This document shows positions 33,464 through 41,933 of a stretch of DNA of 64,000 nucleotides, one piece after another. Every line of letters starts with the position of its first letter. Within the stretch, counting starts at the first letter, position 1. Location of the stretch: positions 496,001 to 560,000 of the forward strand of contig CBDIHI010000011.1 of the NCBI GenBank assembly GCA_965279075.1, in the 5' to 3' direction. The notes under the pieces were generated by a model. That model worked only from the letters and a program-made list of their open reading frames with translations. It searched no databases and was not told where the DNA came from. The translations under genes were made by a program, and so were the position numbers. This DNA is from SZAS-79 sp965279075 (GTDB taxonomy: Bacteria; Pseudomonadota; Gammaproteobacteria; Burkholderiales; SG8-39).

Positions 33464-34486
33464 ATGAATGCATTCAAGGTATTGAGGATACTTGCCGCCG
33501 GGACGGCGCTGTTGGCCGGCAACGCTTCGGCTGCCGAGATCACCGGCGCGGGCGCGACTTTCCCCTTCCCGATCTACGCCAAATGGGCCGAGGAATACAA
33601 GAAGGCCACTGGCGTGGGCCTGAATTACCAGTCGATCGGTTCCTCAGGCGGGATCCGCCAGATCCGCGCCAAGACGGTGACCTTTGGCGCAACCGACGCG
33701 CCGTTGTCCGGCGCGGACCTCGACAAGGACGGCATGGTGCAGTTCCCGGCCATCCTCGGCGGCGTGGTCCCGGTGTTCAACCTCGAGGGGTTCAAGCCCG
33801 GCGACCTGCGCGTGACGGGTGAAATCCTGGCCGAGATGTTCATGGGCACCATCAGTAACTGGAACGACAAGAAGCTCGCCGCGCTGAATCCCGGCAAGAC
33901 CCTGCCCAACCAGTCCATCACGGTCGCGCACCGCGCCGACGGTTCGGGCACTACATTCATCTTCACGGACTACCTCAACGAGGTCAGCCCGGCCTGGGCC
34001 AAGGCCGTGGGCAAGGGCGCGGCTGTCAAGTGGCCGGCGGCCTCTTCGGTCGGTGGCAAGGGCAACGAGGGCGTGGCCGCCAACGTGACGCGGGTGAAGG
34101 GCGCGATCGGCTATGTCGAATACGCCTACGCCAAGAAGAACAAGATGCCGTTCATGCTCATGCAGAACCGCGACGGCAAGTACGTCGAACCGGACGACCT
34201 GACCTTCGCGGCGGCGGCCGCCAGCGCCGACTGGAAAAGCGTGCCGGGCATGGCGCTGTCGCTTGTCAACCAGAAGGGCGCGACTTCCTGGCCCATCTCC
34301 GGCGCGTCCTTTATCCTGATGTACAAGACGCCGGCCAACGCCGCCGATTCCAACGAGGCGCTGAAGTTCTTCGACTGGTCGTTCAAGAACGGAAAGAAGA
34401 TGGCCGCGGACCTCGACTACGTCGCACTCCCGGACGCGCTGACCAAGCTGATCGCCGATTCGGTCTGGCCGCAGGTCAAGCGCTGA
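33464..34486 (+). CDS. pstS: Phosphate ABC transporter substrate-binding protein PstS
   Basis: PstS is the periplasmic phosphate-binding protein of the high-affinity Pst system. The 340 residues have a signal peptide ending NASAAEI, then ITGAGATFPFPIYAKWAEEY, the phosphate-loop stretch NYQSIGSSGGIRQI, TFGATDAPLSGADL and AHRADGSGTTFIFTDYL. AAAGGAG precedes the ATG. It lies behind a Pho box and is first in pstSCAB. Confidence 0.98.
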   Translation: MNAFKVLRILAAGTALLAGNASAAEITGAGATFPFPIYAKWAEEYKKATGVGLNYQSIGSSGGIRQIRAKTVTFGATDAPLSGADLDKDGMVQFPAILGGVVPVFNLEGFKPGDLRVTGEILAEMFMGTISNWNDKKLAALNPGKTLPNQSITVAHRADGSGTTFIFTDYLNEVSPAWAKAVGKGAAVKWPAASSVGGKGNEGVAANVTRVKGAIGYVEYAYAKKNKMPFMLMQNRDGKYVEPDDLTFAAAAASADWKSVPGMALSLVNQKGATSWPISGASFILMYKTPANAADSNEALKFFDWSFKNGKKMAADLDYVALPDALTKLIADSVWPQVKR

Positions 34487-34515
34487 GCCGGGCAACCTAG
34501 GTACCATTGCACGGG

Positions 34516-34535
34516 CCCGCCGCATCCGCGGCGGG
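34516..34535 (+). terminator. pstS-pstC intergenic hairpin, likely attenuating structure
   Basis: A perfect 8-base-pair GC stem (CCCGCCGC, ATCC loop, GCGGCGGG) lies between pstS and pstC, followed by TTGCCACG with no T-run. Such a structure can stabilise upstream mRNA or partly terminate, giving excess binding protein over permease. The fold is seen; the effect is inferred. Confidence 0.55.
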
Positions 34536-34557
34536 TTGCCACGACCCGGAAGAGCGA

Positions 34558-35559
34558 ATGCCACCGATCGCGCCAAGCGTGCCCATGCCGGATTCCGGGT
34601 TGCAGGACACCCGGCTGCTGTCCATCGCGCGTAACCAGCGGTTCCAGGATCTCCTCTTCCACAAGGTCACGCTGCTGTTCGCGCTGACCGTGCTGCTCGC
34701 CCTGGCCGGCATCATCGTCTCGCTGGTCATCAATGCCTGGCCCACCCTGCAGAGGTTCGGCCCCGCTTTCCTCTGGACGGTGGAGTGGGACATCGTCAAC
34801 AAGAACTTCGGCGCGGCCATCGCGATCTTCGGCACCCTGGCGAGCGCGTCGATCGCGCTGGTGATCGCCATCCCGCTGAGCTTCGGCATCGCGCTGTTCC
34901 TCACCGAGACCTGCCCGCTGTGGCTCAGGAAGCCGCTGGGGACGGCGGTCGAACTGCTGGCCGCCGTGCCCTCGATCATCTACGGCATGTTCGGCCTGTT
35001 CATCTTTGCGCCGCTGTTCGCCGAGTACGGCCAGCCGGCGCTGCAGTCGACGCTGGGGCAGATGCCCCTGGTCGGGCCCTTGTTCGGCGGCGCGATGAAC
35101 GGCATCGGCATCCTCGCCGCCGGGCTGGTGCTGTCCATCATGATCCTGCCCTTCATCGCATCGGTGATGCGCGACGTGTTCGAGATCGTCCCGCCGGTAC
35201 TGCGCGAGTCGGCTTACGGGCTGGGATGCACGACCTGGGAGGTGGTGCGCAACATCGTGCTGCCCTACACCAAGACGGGTGTGGTCGGCGGCATCATGCT
35301 CGGCCTCGGGCGCGCACTGGGAGAGACCATGGCAGTGACCTTCGTGATCGGAAATTCGCAGCGCATCGGCACCTCGCTTTTCTCGCCGGGCAGTTCGATC
35401 GCGTCGACCCTGGCCAATGAGTTCGGCGAGGCCGACGACCTGCACCTGTCGACGCTGTTCGCGCTCGGCCTGGTGCTGTTCCTCATCACCTTCGTCGTGC
35501 TCGCCTGCGCCAAGCTGCTGCTCCTGCGCATGGAGCGCGGGCAGGGCACGCGTACCTGA
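34558..35559 (+). CDS. pstC: Phosphate ABC transporter permease PstC
   Basis: PstC is one of the two inner-membrane channel subunits for phosphate. The 333 residues have six predicted membrane segments, an N-terminal FHKVTLLFALTVLLALAGII and the permease coupling (EAA) region ESAYGLGCTTWEVVRNIVLP followed by LGRALGETMAVTFVIGNS. I chose the ATG at 34558, preceded by GGAAGAG; later ATGs at 34585 would also keep the fold. It is six bases before pstA. Confidence 0.95.
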   Translation: MPPIAPSVPMPDSGLQDTRLLSIARNQRFQDLLFHKVTLLFALTVLLALAGIIVSLVINAWPTLQRFGPAFLWTVEWDIVNKNFGAAIAIFGTLASASIALVIAIPLSFGIALFLTETCPLWLRKPLGTAVELLAAVPSIIYGMFGLFIFAPLFAEYGQPALQSTLGQMPLVGPLFGGAMNGIGILAAGLVLSIMILPFIASVMRDVFEIVPPVLRESAYGLGCTTWEVVRNIVLPYTKTGVVGGIMLGLGRALGETMAVTFVIGNSQRIGTSLFSPGSSIASTLANEFGEADDLHLSTLFALGLVLFLITFVVLACAKLLLLRMERGQGTRT

Positions 35560-35565
35560 GCCGCC

Positions 35566-36414
35566 ATGGACCAATCCGTATACGCCCGGCGCAAGCGCAC
35601 CAACGCGATCGGCCTCACGCTGTCGATGATCGCCATGGTCATCGGCCTTTCGGTGCTGCTCTGGATCCTCGGGCTGCTCTTCTACAAGGGCTTCGCCGCG
35701 TTGAGCTGGGATTTCTTCACGGCCTCGACGCCCGCGCCGGGGTCCGAGGGCGGGGGGCTCGCCAACGCCATCGTCGGCAGCTTCCTGATGATTGCCTGCT
35801 GCACCCTGGTCAGCACCCCGATCGGCGTGCTCGCCGGCATCTACCTGACCGAGTACGGCGATCGCAGCGTGGTGGCCTCGGTCACGCGCTTCGTGTCCGA
35901 CATCATGTTGTCGGCGCCATCGATCGTGATCGGGCTGTTCGTCTACGCAATCCTGGTGGCCCAGGTGAAGCACTTTTCCGGTTGGGCGGGAATGATCGCG
36001 CTCTCGCTGATCGCAATCCCCGTGGTGTTGCGCACCACCGAGAACATCCTGCGGCTGGTGCCCGGCAGCCTGCGCGAGGCGGCATTCGCGCTGGGCGCGC
36101 CGCGTTGGAAGGTGGCGCTGATGGTGACGCTGCGCGCCGGTCGGGCCGGGGTGATCACCGGCGTGCTGCTGGCGCTGGCGAGGGTCAGCGGGGAGACGGC
36201 GCCGCTGCTGTTCACCGCGCTCAACAACCAGTTCTTCTCCACCGACATGAACAAGCCGCTGGCAAACCTGCCGGTGGTGATCTTCCAGTTCGCCATGAGT
36301 CCCTACGAGAACTGGATCAAGCTCGCCTGGGGCGGCGCACTTGTGATCACCGTGGTGGTGCTGGTGATCAACATCGTCACCCGGGTGTTCTTCAGGGAAA
36401 GGGTGTCGGCATGA
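35566..36414 (+). CDS. pstA: Phosphate ABC transporter permease PstA
   Basis: PstA pairs with PstC to form the phosphate channel. The 282 residues have six membrane segments, TEYGDRSVVASVTRFVSDIM, LSAPSIVIGLFVYAILV, and the coupling loop EAAFALGAPRWKVALMVTLR followed by VSGETAPLLFTALNNQFFS. The stop overlaps pstB by four bases. Confidence 0.96.
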   Translation: MDQSVYARRKRTNAIGLTLSMIAMVIGLSVLLWILGLLFYKGFAALSWDFFTASTPAPGSEGGGLANAIVGSFLMIACCTLVSTPIGVLAGIYLTEYGDRSVVASVTRFVSDIMLSAPSIVIGLFVYAILVAQVKHFSGWAGMIALSLIAIPVVLRTTENILRLVPGSLREAAFALGAPRWKVALMVTLRAGRAGVITGVLLALARVSGETAPLLFTALNNQFFSTDMNKPLANLPVVIFQFAMSPYENWIKLAWGGALVITVVVLVINIVTRVFFRERVSA

Positions 36415-37268
36415 GTACGGTCGCTACGGAACGGACGAACAGGACGGGGGAAGCGCGCATGAACGTCACATTGCAGGGCGGCGGGGGCGCACCATCGGCC
36501 TCGCAAGCTGCGGCGCAGCCGGCCATCCGTACGGTGAACCTCAATTTTTTCTACGGATCGTTCCAGGGGCTGAAGAACGTCAACCTCGACATTGCCGAGC
36601 ACAAGGTCACGGCCTTCATCGGGCCCTCGGGTTGCGGCAAGTCGACGCTGCTGCGTGCCTTCAACCGCATGTACAGCCTGTACCCGGGCCAGCGCGCCGA
36701 GGGCGAGATCAACTTCTACGGCCAGAACATCCTCGACCCGAAGCAGGACCTGAACCTGCTGCGCGCGCGAATCGGGATGGTGTTCCAGAAGCCCACGCCG
36801 TTCCCGATGTCGATCTACGACAACATCGCGTTCGGCGTGCGCTTGTACGAGAACCTGTCGCGCGTCGAGATGAACGACCGTGTCGAGTGGGCGCTGCGCA
36901 AGGCCGCCATCTGGGACGAGGTCAAGGACAAGCTGGGGCAGAGCGGGCTCTCGCTCTCGGGCGGCCAGCAGCAGCGGCTTTGCATCGCGCGCAGCGTGGC
37001 CGTGAAGCCTTCCGTGCTGCTGCTCGACGAGCCGACGTCGGCCCTCGACCCGATCTCCACGGCCAAGGTCGAGGAACTCGTGCACGAGCTCAAGAGCGAG
37101 TACACCGTGGCCATCGTCACCCACAACATGCAGCAGGCGGCGCGCGTGTCCGACTACACCGCGTACATGTACCTGGGCGAGATGATCGAGTTCGACGTGA
37201 CCGACACGATCTTCATCAAGCCGAAGAAGAAGCAGACCGAGGACTACATCACCGGGCGCTTCGGCTAG
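36411..37268 (+). CDS. pstB: Phosphate ABC transporter ATP-binding protein PstB
   Basis: PstB is the ATPase that powers phosphate uptake. The ATG at 36411 gives 285 residues. An N-terminal extension of about 40 residues (Gly/Ala/Thr-rich) precedes the ABC core: LNFFYGSFQGLKNVNLDI, Walker A GPSGCGKST, Q-loop VFQKPTPFPMSIYDNIAFG, signature LSGGQQQRLCIARSV and Walker B LLLDEPTSALDPIS. No phoU gene follows; tpiA comes next after 116 bases. Confidence 0.97.
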   Translation: MSTVATERTNRTGEARMNVTLQGGGGAPSASQAAAQPAIRTVNLNFFYGSFQGLKNVNLDIAEHKVTAFIGPSGCGKSTLLRAFNRMYSLYPGQRAEGEINFYGQNILDPKQDLNLLRARIGMVFQKPTPFPMSIYDNIAFGVRLYENLSRVEMNDRVEWALRKAAIWDEVKDKLGQSGLSLSGGQQQRLCIARSVAVKPSVLLLDEPTSALDPISTAKVEELVHELKSEYTVAIVTHNMQQAARVSDYTAYMYLGEMIEFDVTDTIFIKPKKKQTEDYITGRFG

Positions 37269-37326
37269 CGCCGCCCGGCGCGCAGCGTTTATCGCGCAAT
37301 TTCTTGATCCTTAGGGTTGTTTTGGT

Positions 37327-37356
37327 TTGACCGGCACGCCCCACGCACGGTAAAAT
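37327..37356 (+). promoter_or_regulatory. Putative sigma-70 promoter for tpiA-secG
   Basis: TTGACC (37327-37332), an 18-base spacer and TAAAAT (37351-37356) lie 28 bases before the tpiA start. Both hexamers match the consensus at five of six positions. The 116-base gap after pstB shows no clear terminator. Confidence 0.6.
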
Positions 37357-37384
37357 CGCAAGCTTTTCACCCCTCGGTCCTGCA

Positions 37385-38146
37385 ATGCGCGAACGGCTCG
37401 TAGCCGGCAATTGGAAGATGCACGGCAGCCGCGGGAGCAATACGCGCTTGCTGGATGCGCTCCTTGCCGGGATGGCCGGCATCCGGGGTGTCGAATGTGC
37501 CGTATGCGTGCCGTTTCCCTACCTGGCCGAGGTCTCCGCGAAGCTGTCCGGGTCGACGATCGCTTGGGGCGCGCAGAACGTGAGCGAATTCGCGTCTGGC
37601 GCGTACACCGGCGAGGTTTCCGCGTCGATGCTGGCCGACTTCGGGTGCCGCTATGCCCTGGTCGGGCACTCGGAGCGCCGGGCGCTCTTCGGGGAGTCCA
37701 GCGAGCAGGTCGCGGCCAAGTTTTCGGCTGCGGCCAAGGCGGGGCTGGTGCCGGTGCTGTGCGTCGGCGAGACATTGGTGGATCGCGAAGGCGGGCGTAC
37801 GGAGGAAGTGGTGGGCCGGCAACTCGATACGGTGCTCGAATCGGGAGGGGCTGCCGCGCTGGAGGGTGCGGTCCTGGCGTACGAACCCGTCTGGGCGATC
37901 GGCACGGGACGGACGGCCTCGCCGCAGCAGGCGCAGGACGTGCATGCCTTCCTGCGGGGCAGGGTGGCGGCACGCGACGCGGGAGTAGCGGCGAAATTGC
38001 GCATTCTCTATGGCGGGAGCGTGAAGCCGGGCAATGCGGCGGAAATATTTGCCATGCAGGACGTGGACGGGGGCCTGATCGGCGGCGCTTCACTGGTGCC
38101 GGAGGACTTCCTCTCGATCTGCAAGGCCGCGGTAAGCAAGGAGTGA
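37385..38146 (+). CDS. tpiA: Triose-phosphate isomerase
   Basis: TpiA interconverts dihydroxyacetone phosphate and glyceraldehyde-3-phosphate. The 253 residues carry the family marks: AGNWKMHG with the active-site Lys, YALVGHSERRALFGE with the electrophilic His, AYEPVWAIGTGRTAS with the catalytic Glu and the flexible loop, and LYGGSVKPGNA. It is three bases before secG, a common tpiA-secG pair. Confidence 0.98.
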   Translation: MRERLVAGNWKMHGSRGSNTRLLDALLAGMAGIRGVECAVCVPFPYLAEVSAKLSGSTIAWGAQNVSEFASGAYTGEVSASMLADFGCRYALVGHSERRALFGESSEQVAAKFSAAAKAGLVPVLCVGETLVDREGGRTEEVVGRQLDTVLESGGAAALEGAVLAYEPVWAIGTGRTASPQQAQDVHAFLRGRVAARDAGVAAKLRILYGGSVKPGNAAEIFAMQDVDGGLIGGASLVPEDFLSICKAAVSKE

Positions 38147-38149
38147 CGA

Positions 38150-38515
38150 ATGGAAACCTGGTTGAATATCGTTCTGGTGGTGCATGTGCTGGTGGCCCTC
38201 GCGGTCATCGGGCTAGTGCTTCTGCAACATGGCAAGGGTGCGGACATGGGCTCGGGGTTCGGCGGGGGATCTTCGGGCAGCCTGTTCGGCGCGTCCGGGT
38301 CGGCGAATTTCCTGTCCCGCGCGACGGCGGTCCTCGCCACCGTGTTTTTCCTCACCAGCCTCGGCCTCGCCTACATGGCCACGCACAAGCCCAAGGCGGG
38401 CGGAGGGGTGATGGACGCGGTCAAGACGGAAGCGCCGGCGCCCGCGGCGACGAAAAAGGCCGAGGAACCGGCCAAGGATGCGACCGGAACCAAGGCGAAG
38501 GACGTTCCGAACTGA
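38150..38515 (+). CDS. secG: Preprotein translocase subunit SecG
   Basis: SecG is a small inner-membrane component of SecYEG. The 121 residues start with a transmembrane helix (NIVLVVHVLVALAVIGLVLL), the conserved QHGKGADMGSGFGGGSSGSL loop, a second helix (ATAVLATVFFLTSLGLAYM) and a charged Ala/Lys/Glu-rich tail. It lies directly after tpiA and before a terminator-like hairpin and tRNA-Leu. Confidence 0.96.
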   Translation: METWLNIVLVVHVLVALAVIGLVLLQHGKGADMGSGFGGGSSGSLFGASGSANFLSRATAVLATVFFLTSLGLAYMATHKPKAGGGVMDAVKTEAPAPAATKKAEEPAKDATGTKAKDVPN

Positions 38516-38553
38516 ACTGCCGCGTTGCGGCAGTTCTGGGGCCGGGGGTTTTT
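38515..38553 (+). terminator. Terminator-like hairpin after secG
   Basis: AACTGCCGC, GTT, GCGGCAGTT gives a perfect 9-base-pair stem overlapping the last base of the secG stop codon. The T-run (TTTTT, 38549-38553) is 13 bases after the stem, so intrinsic termination may be incomplete. It probably separates tpiA-secG from tRNA-Leu and nuo. Confidence 0.55.
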
Positions 38554-38572
38554 GAGGGATAATTGCGACATT

Positions 38573-38660
38573 GCCCACGTGGTGAAATTGGTAGACACGC
38601 CAGCTTGAGGGGCTGGTGGCCTAAACAGCCGTAGCAGTTCGAGTCTGCTCGTGGGCACCA
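38573..38660 (+). tRNA. tRNA-Leu (anticodon GAG)
   Basis: The 88-base gene folds as a class II tRNA. The acceptor arms are GCCCACG (38573-38579) and CGTGGGC (38650-38656), followed by A and an encoded CCA. The anticodon stem CCAGC/GCTGG holds the loop TTGAGGG, anticodon GAG, reading CUC/CUU. A long variable arm precedes the T-arm GCAGTTCGAGTCTGC. GATAAT ten bases upstream could be its -10 element. tRNA-Leu before nuoA is typical of betaproteobacteria. Confidence 0.96.
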
Positions 38661-38669
38661 GGAAGAAGC

Positions 38670-38753
38670 GGGGCTGGGAATGATCCCGGCCCCGTGGCAG
38701 CAAACAAACCGATTTCGGGAACCGAAAATCCACGGCCCGCAGCCGCCGGGCCG
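38670..38753 (+). other. Three consecutive hairpins between tRNA-Leu and nuoA
   Basis: The 99-base gap holds a 10-pair stem (38670-38679 with 38684-38693, one G-U), a 6-pair stem TTTCGG/CCGAAA (38713-38727) and a 7-pair stem CGGCCCG/CGGGCCG (38733-38739 with 38747-38753) ending six bases before the nuoA ATG. None has a T-run. They may process the tRNA transcript or control nuoA translation, which lacks a visible ribosome-binding site. Confidence 0.45.
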
Positions 38754-38759
38754 AACCGA

Positions 38760-39116
38760 ATGCTTGCAGAGTACTTTCCGGTCCTTCTGTTCATCTTCGT
38801 CGCCATAGGCGTCGGGGTAGTGCCCATGGTGCTCGGCAAGCTGGTCGGGCCCAGCCGCCCCGACCCCGAAAAGCTGTCTCCCTACGAATGCGGGTTCGAG
38901 GCTTTCGAGGACGCGCGCATGAAGTTCGACGTGCGCTACTACCTCGTCGCGATCCTGTTCATCCTGTTCGACCTCGAGATCGCGTTCCTGTTCCCGTGGG
39001 CGATCGTGCTCAACGAGATCGGCCTGTTCGGGTTCCTCTCGATGATGGTGTTTCTCGGGATCCTCGTCGTCGGTTTCATCTATGAATGGATGAAGGGAGC
39101 CCTGGAATGGGAATAG
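38760..39116 (+). CDS. nuoA: NADH-quinone oxidoreductase subunit A
   Basis: NuoA is a membrane subunit of complex I near the quinone site. The 118 residues have three helices and the conserved loop SPYECGFEAFEDARMKFDVR with YYLVAILFILFDLEIAFLFPWA. The start MLAEYFPVLLFI follows the family length; an in-frame GTG at 38694 would add 22 residues without homology. No Shine-Dalgarno sequence is evident. The gene overlaps nuoB by ten bases. Confidence 0.95.
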   Translation: MLAEYFPVLLFIFVAIGVGVVPMVLGKLVGPSRPDPEKLSPYECGFEAFEDARMKFDVRYYLVAILFILFDLEIAFLFPWAIVLNEIGLFGFLSMMVFLGILVVGFIYEWMKGALEWE

Positions 39117-39583
39117 AAGGCGTTCTCAGCGAAGGGTTCGTCACCACGACCGCGGACAAGGTCATCAACTGGACACGCACCGGGTCGCTGTGGCCGATGA
39201 CCTTCGGCCTCGCCTGCTGCGCGGTGGAAATGATGCAGGCCGGCGCGGCCCGCTACGACCTCGACCGGTTCGGGATCGTGTTCCGGCCGAGCCCCCGCCA
39301 GTCCGACCTCATGATCGTGGCGGGTACGCTCTGCAACAAGATGGCGCCGGCTCTGCGCAAGGTGTACGACCAGATGGCCGAGCCCCGCTGGGTGCTGTCG
39401 ATGGGCTCCTGTGCGAATGGCGGCGGCTACTACCACTACTCGTACTCCGTCGTGCGCGGTTGCGACCGGATCGTGCCGGTGGATGTGTACGTTCCCGGTT
39501 GCCCGCCGACCGCCGAAGCACTCCTCTATGGCCTGATCCAACTGCAGAACAAGATCAAGCGCACCAACACGATCGCACGCTGA
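39107..39583 (+). CDS. nuoB: NADH-quinone oxidoreductase subunit B
   Basis: NuoB carries the N2 [4Fe-4S] cluster that reduces quinone. The 158 residues show the tandem cysteines in MTFGLACCAVEMM, then GSCANGGGYYHYSYSVVRGC and VDVYVPGCPPTAEALLYG, the four ligands. I chose the ATG at 39107, with AAGGGAG upstream, inside the end of nuoA; this matches the common MGIEGVLSEGFVTTT start. Confidence 0.97.
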   Translation: MGIEGVLSEGFVTTTADKVINWTRTGSLWPMTFGLACCAVEMMQAGAARYDLDRFGIVFRPSPRQSDLMIVAGTLCNKMAPALRKVYDQMAEPRWVLSMGSCANGGGYYHYSYSVVRGCDRIVPVDVYVPGCPPTAEALLYGLIQLQNKIKRTNTIAR

Positions 39584-39586
39584 CCG

Positions 39587-40186
39587 ATGACCCCCAAGCT
39601 ACAGCGCCTGCACGACGCGCTCCAGTCGACGCTAGGTGGCCGCATCTCGAAGTTGACCGAGGCCCTTGACGAGCTGACCCTCGAGGTCGGGGCCGCCGAC
39701 TACCTTGCGGTATGCGGGATCCTGCGTGACTCCCCCGAACTCGCGTTCGACGAGCTGGTCGACTTGTGCGGGATGGACTATTCCACGTACGGCGACCGCC
39801 CCGTCGAAGGGCCGCGGTTCGCGGCGGTGTCCCACCTGCTTTCGGTGTCCCGCAACTGGCGGCTCAGGCTGCGCGTGTACTGTCCCGATGACGGATTCCC
39901 GATGGTCGATTCGCTGATCGGGGTCTGGCCTTCTGCGAACTGGTACGAAAGGGAGGCGTTCGACCTCTTCGGCATCGTTTTCAACGGGCATCCGGACCTG
40001 CGCAGGATCCTCACCGACTACGGTTTCATCGGACACCCGTTCCGCAAGGATTTCCCGTTGTCGGGCTACGTCGAAATGCGCTACGACCCGGACCAGAAGC
40101 GGGTCATCTACCAGCCGGTCAGCATCGAGCCGCGCGAGGTCACGCCGCGCATCGTGCGCGAAGAACATTACGCCGGGGGCAAGTAG
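39587..40186 (+). CDS. nuoC: NADH-quinone oxidoreductase subunit C
   Basis: NuoC is a peripheral-arm subunit (30 kDa type) that packs against NuoD. The 199 residues include PSANWYEREAFDLFGIVFNG, HPDLRRILTDYGFIGHPFRK and DFPLSGYVEMRYDP, the family signature. NuoC and NuoD are separate here, unlike the fused NuoCD of E. coli. The gene starts three bases after nuoB. Confidence 0.97.
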   Translation: MTPKLQRLHDALQSTLGGRISKLTEALDELTLEVGAADYLAVCGILRDSPELAFDELVDLCGMDYSTYGDRPVEGPRFAAVSHLLSVSRNWRLRLRVYCPDDGFPMVDSLIGVWPSANWYEREAFDLFGIVFNGHPDLRRILTDYGFIGHPFRKDFPLSGYVEMRYDPDQKRVIYQPVSIEPREVTPRIVREEHYAGGK

Positions 40187-40196
40187 GTTCCGCGCC

Positions 40197-41450
40197 ATGG
40201 CAGAAATCCGCAACTACACGCTCAACTTCGGTCCGCAGCACCCGGCGGCCCACGGTGTGCTCCGCCTGGTGCTGGAACTCGACGGCGAGGTGATCCAGCG
40301 TGCCGACCCGCACATCGGCCTGCTGCACCGTGCGACCGAGAAGCTGGCCGAGCACAAGACCTTCCTGCAGTCGGTGCCGTACATGGACCGTCTCGACTAC
40401 GTGTCGATGATGTCCAACGAGCATGCCTACGTCATGGCGATCGAAAAGCTCGCGGGCATCGAAGTGCCGCTGCGCGCCCAGTACATCCGCGTGATGTTCG
40501 ACGAAATCACGCGCATCCTGAACCACCTGCTATGGCTCGGCGCGCACGGCCTCGACATCGGCGCGATGACCGTGTTCCTGTATTGTTTCCGGGAGCGCGA
40601 GGACCTGATGGATTGCTACGAGGCGGTCTCCGGCGCGCGCATGCACGCTGCGTATTACCGCCCGGGCGGCGTCTACCGCGACCTTCCCGATTCGATGCCG
40701 CAGTACCTCGCCTCGAAGATCCACAACGAAGGCGAAATCCGCTCGCTGAACGAGAACCGGCAGGGGTCGATGCTCGACTTCATCGAGGACTTCACCCGCC
40801 GTTTCCCGGCCTGTGTCGACGACTACGAAACGCTCCTGACCGACAACCGGATCTGGAAGCAGCGCACGGTCGGCGTGGGCGTGGTCTCCCCGGAGCGCGC
40901 AAAGGCGCTGGGCTTCACCGGCGCGATGCTGCGCGGGTCGGGCGTCGAGTGGGACCTGCGCAAGAAACAGCCCTACGAGGTCTACGACCGCCTCGAGTTC
41001 GACATTCCCGTGGGCGTGAACGGCGATTGCTACGACCGTTACCTCGTGCGCATGGAGGAGTTCCGCCAGTCGAACCGCATCATCAGGCAGTGCGTCGACT
41101 GGCTGCGCGCCAACCCGGGCCCGGTGATCACGGAGAACCACAAGTTCGCGCCGCCGTCGCGCGTCGGCATGAAGCAGAACATGGAAGAGCTGATCCACCA
41201 CTTCAAGCTGTTCACCGAGGGCATGCATGTGCCGGCGGGGGAGGCCTATGCGGCGGTGGAGCATCCCAAGGGCGAGTTCGGCATCTACCTCGTCTCCGAC
41301 GGCGCCAACAAGCCCTACCGGCTCAAGATCCGCGCGCCCGGCTACGCCCACCTCGCCGCGCTCGACGAGATGGCGCGCGGCCACATGATCGCGGACGCGG
41401 TGGCCATCATCGGCACGCAGGACATCGTGTTCGGGGAGATCGACCGCTGA
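40197..41450 (+). CDS. nuoD: NADH-quinone oxidoreductase subunit D
   Basis: NuoD (49 kDa type) forms the quinone-binding pocket with NuoB. The 417 residues open with NYTLNFGPQHPAAHGVLRLV (the conserved His of the HRGxE-like family) and contain HIGLLHRATEKLAEHKTFLQ, PYMDRLDYVSMM and the C-terminal GTQDIVFGEIDR. The final TGA overlaps the nuoE start. Confidence 0.98.
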   Translation: MAEIRNYTLNFGPQHPAAHGVLRLVLELDGEVIQRADPHIGLLHRATEKLAEHKTFLQSVPYMDRLDYVSMMSNEHAYVMAIEKLAGIEVPLRAQYIRVMFDEITRILNHLLWLGAHGLDIGAMTVFLYCFREREDLMDCYEAVSGARMHAAYYRPGGVYRDLPDSMPQYLASKIHNEGEIRSLNENRQGSMLDFIEDFTRRFPACVDDYETLLTDNRIWKQRTVGVGVVSPERAKALGFTGAMLRGSGVEWDLRKKQPYEVYDRLEFDIPVGVNGDCYDRYLVRMEEFRQSNRIIRQCVDWLRANPGPVITENHKFAPPSRVGMKQNMEELIHHFKLFTEGMHVPAGEAYAAVEHPKGEFGIYLVSDGANKPYRLKIRAPGYAHLAALDEMARGHMIADAVAIIGTQDIVFGEIDR

Positions 41451-41932
41451 TGCTTAACACCGAGTCCCTGAAGAAGATCGACCGCGAGGTCGCGAAATAC
41501 CCCCCCGACCAGAAGCAGTCGGCGGTAATGGCTTCGCTCGTGATCGCGCAGGACGAGAAGGGCTGGCTCGCCACCGAGACCATGGACTTCGTCGCCCGGT
41601 ACCTGGGCATGCCGCCCGTGGCGGTGTACGAGGTCGCTACGTTCTACAACATGTACAACCTCGCGCCGACCGGCAAGTTCAAGCTGACGATCTGCACCTG
41701 CCTGCCCTGCGGCCTGCAGGGCTCGCTGGAGGCGGCCGATCACCTCAAGCGCAGGCTCGGCGTCGATTTCAATGAGACCACGCCGGACGGCAGGTTCACG
41801 CTGAAGGAAGGCGAGTGCATGGGCGCCTGTTCGATGGCCCCGGTCGTCCTTGTGAACAACAAGCGCATGTGCGACTACATGTCGAAGGACAAGCTTGACG
41901 CGCTGGTGGATGAACTCGGGAAGAAGGCCTGA
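41450..41932 (+). CDS. nuoE: NADH-quinone oxidoreductase subunit E
   Basis: NuoE (24 kDa type) holds the [2Fe-2S] cluster N1a. The 160 residues have the thioredoxin-like fold with VAVYEVATFYNMYNLAPTGK and the ligand cysteines in ICTCLPCGLQGS and GECMGACSMAPVVLVNN. An extra cysteine sits in CTCLPC. The start overlaps the nuoD stop as TGATG, and the frame is open upstream only through nuoD. Confidence 0.97.
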   Translation: MLNTESLKKIDREVAKYPPDQKQSAVMASLVIAQDEKGWLATETMDFVARYLGMPPVAVYEVATFYNMYNLAPTGKFKLTICTCLPCGLQGSLEAADHLKRRLGVDFNETTPDGRFTLKEGECMGACSMAPVVLVNNKRMCDYMSKDKLDALVDELGKKA

Positions 41933-41933
41933 A

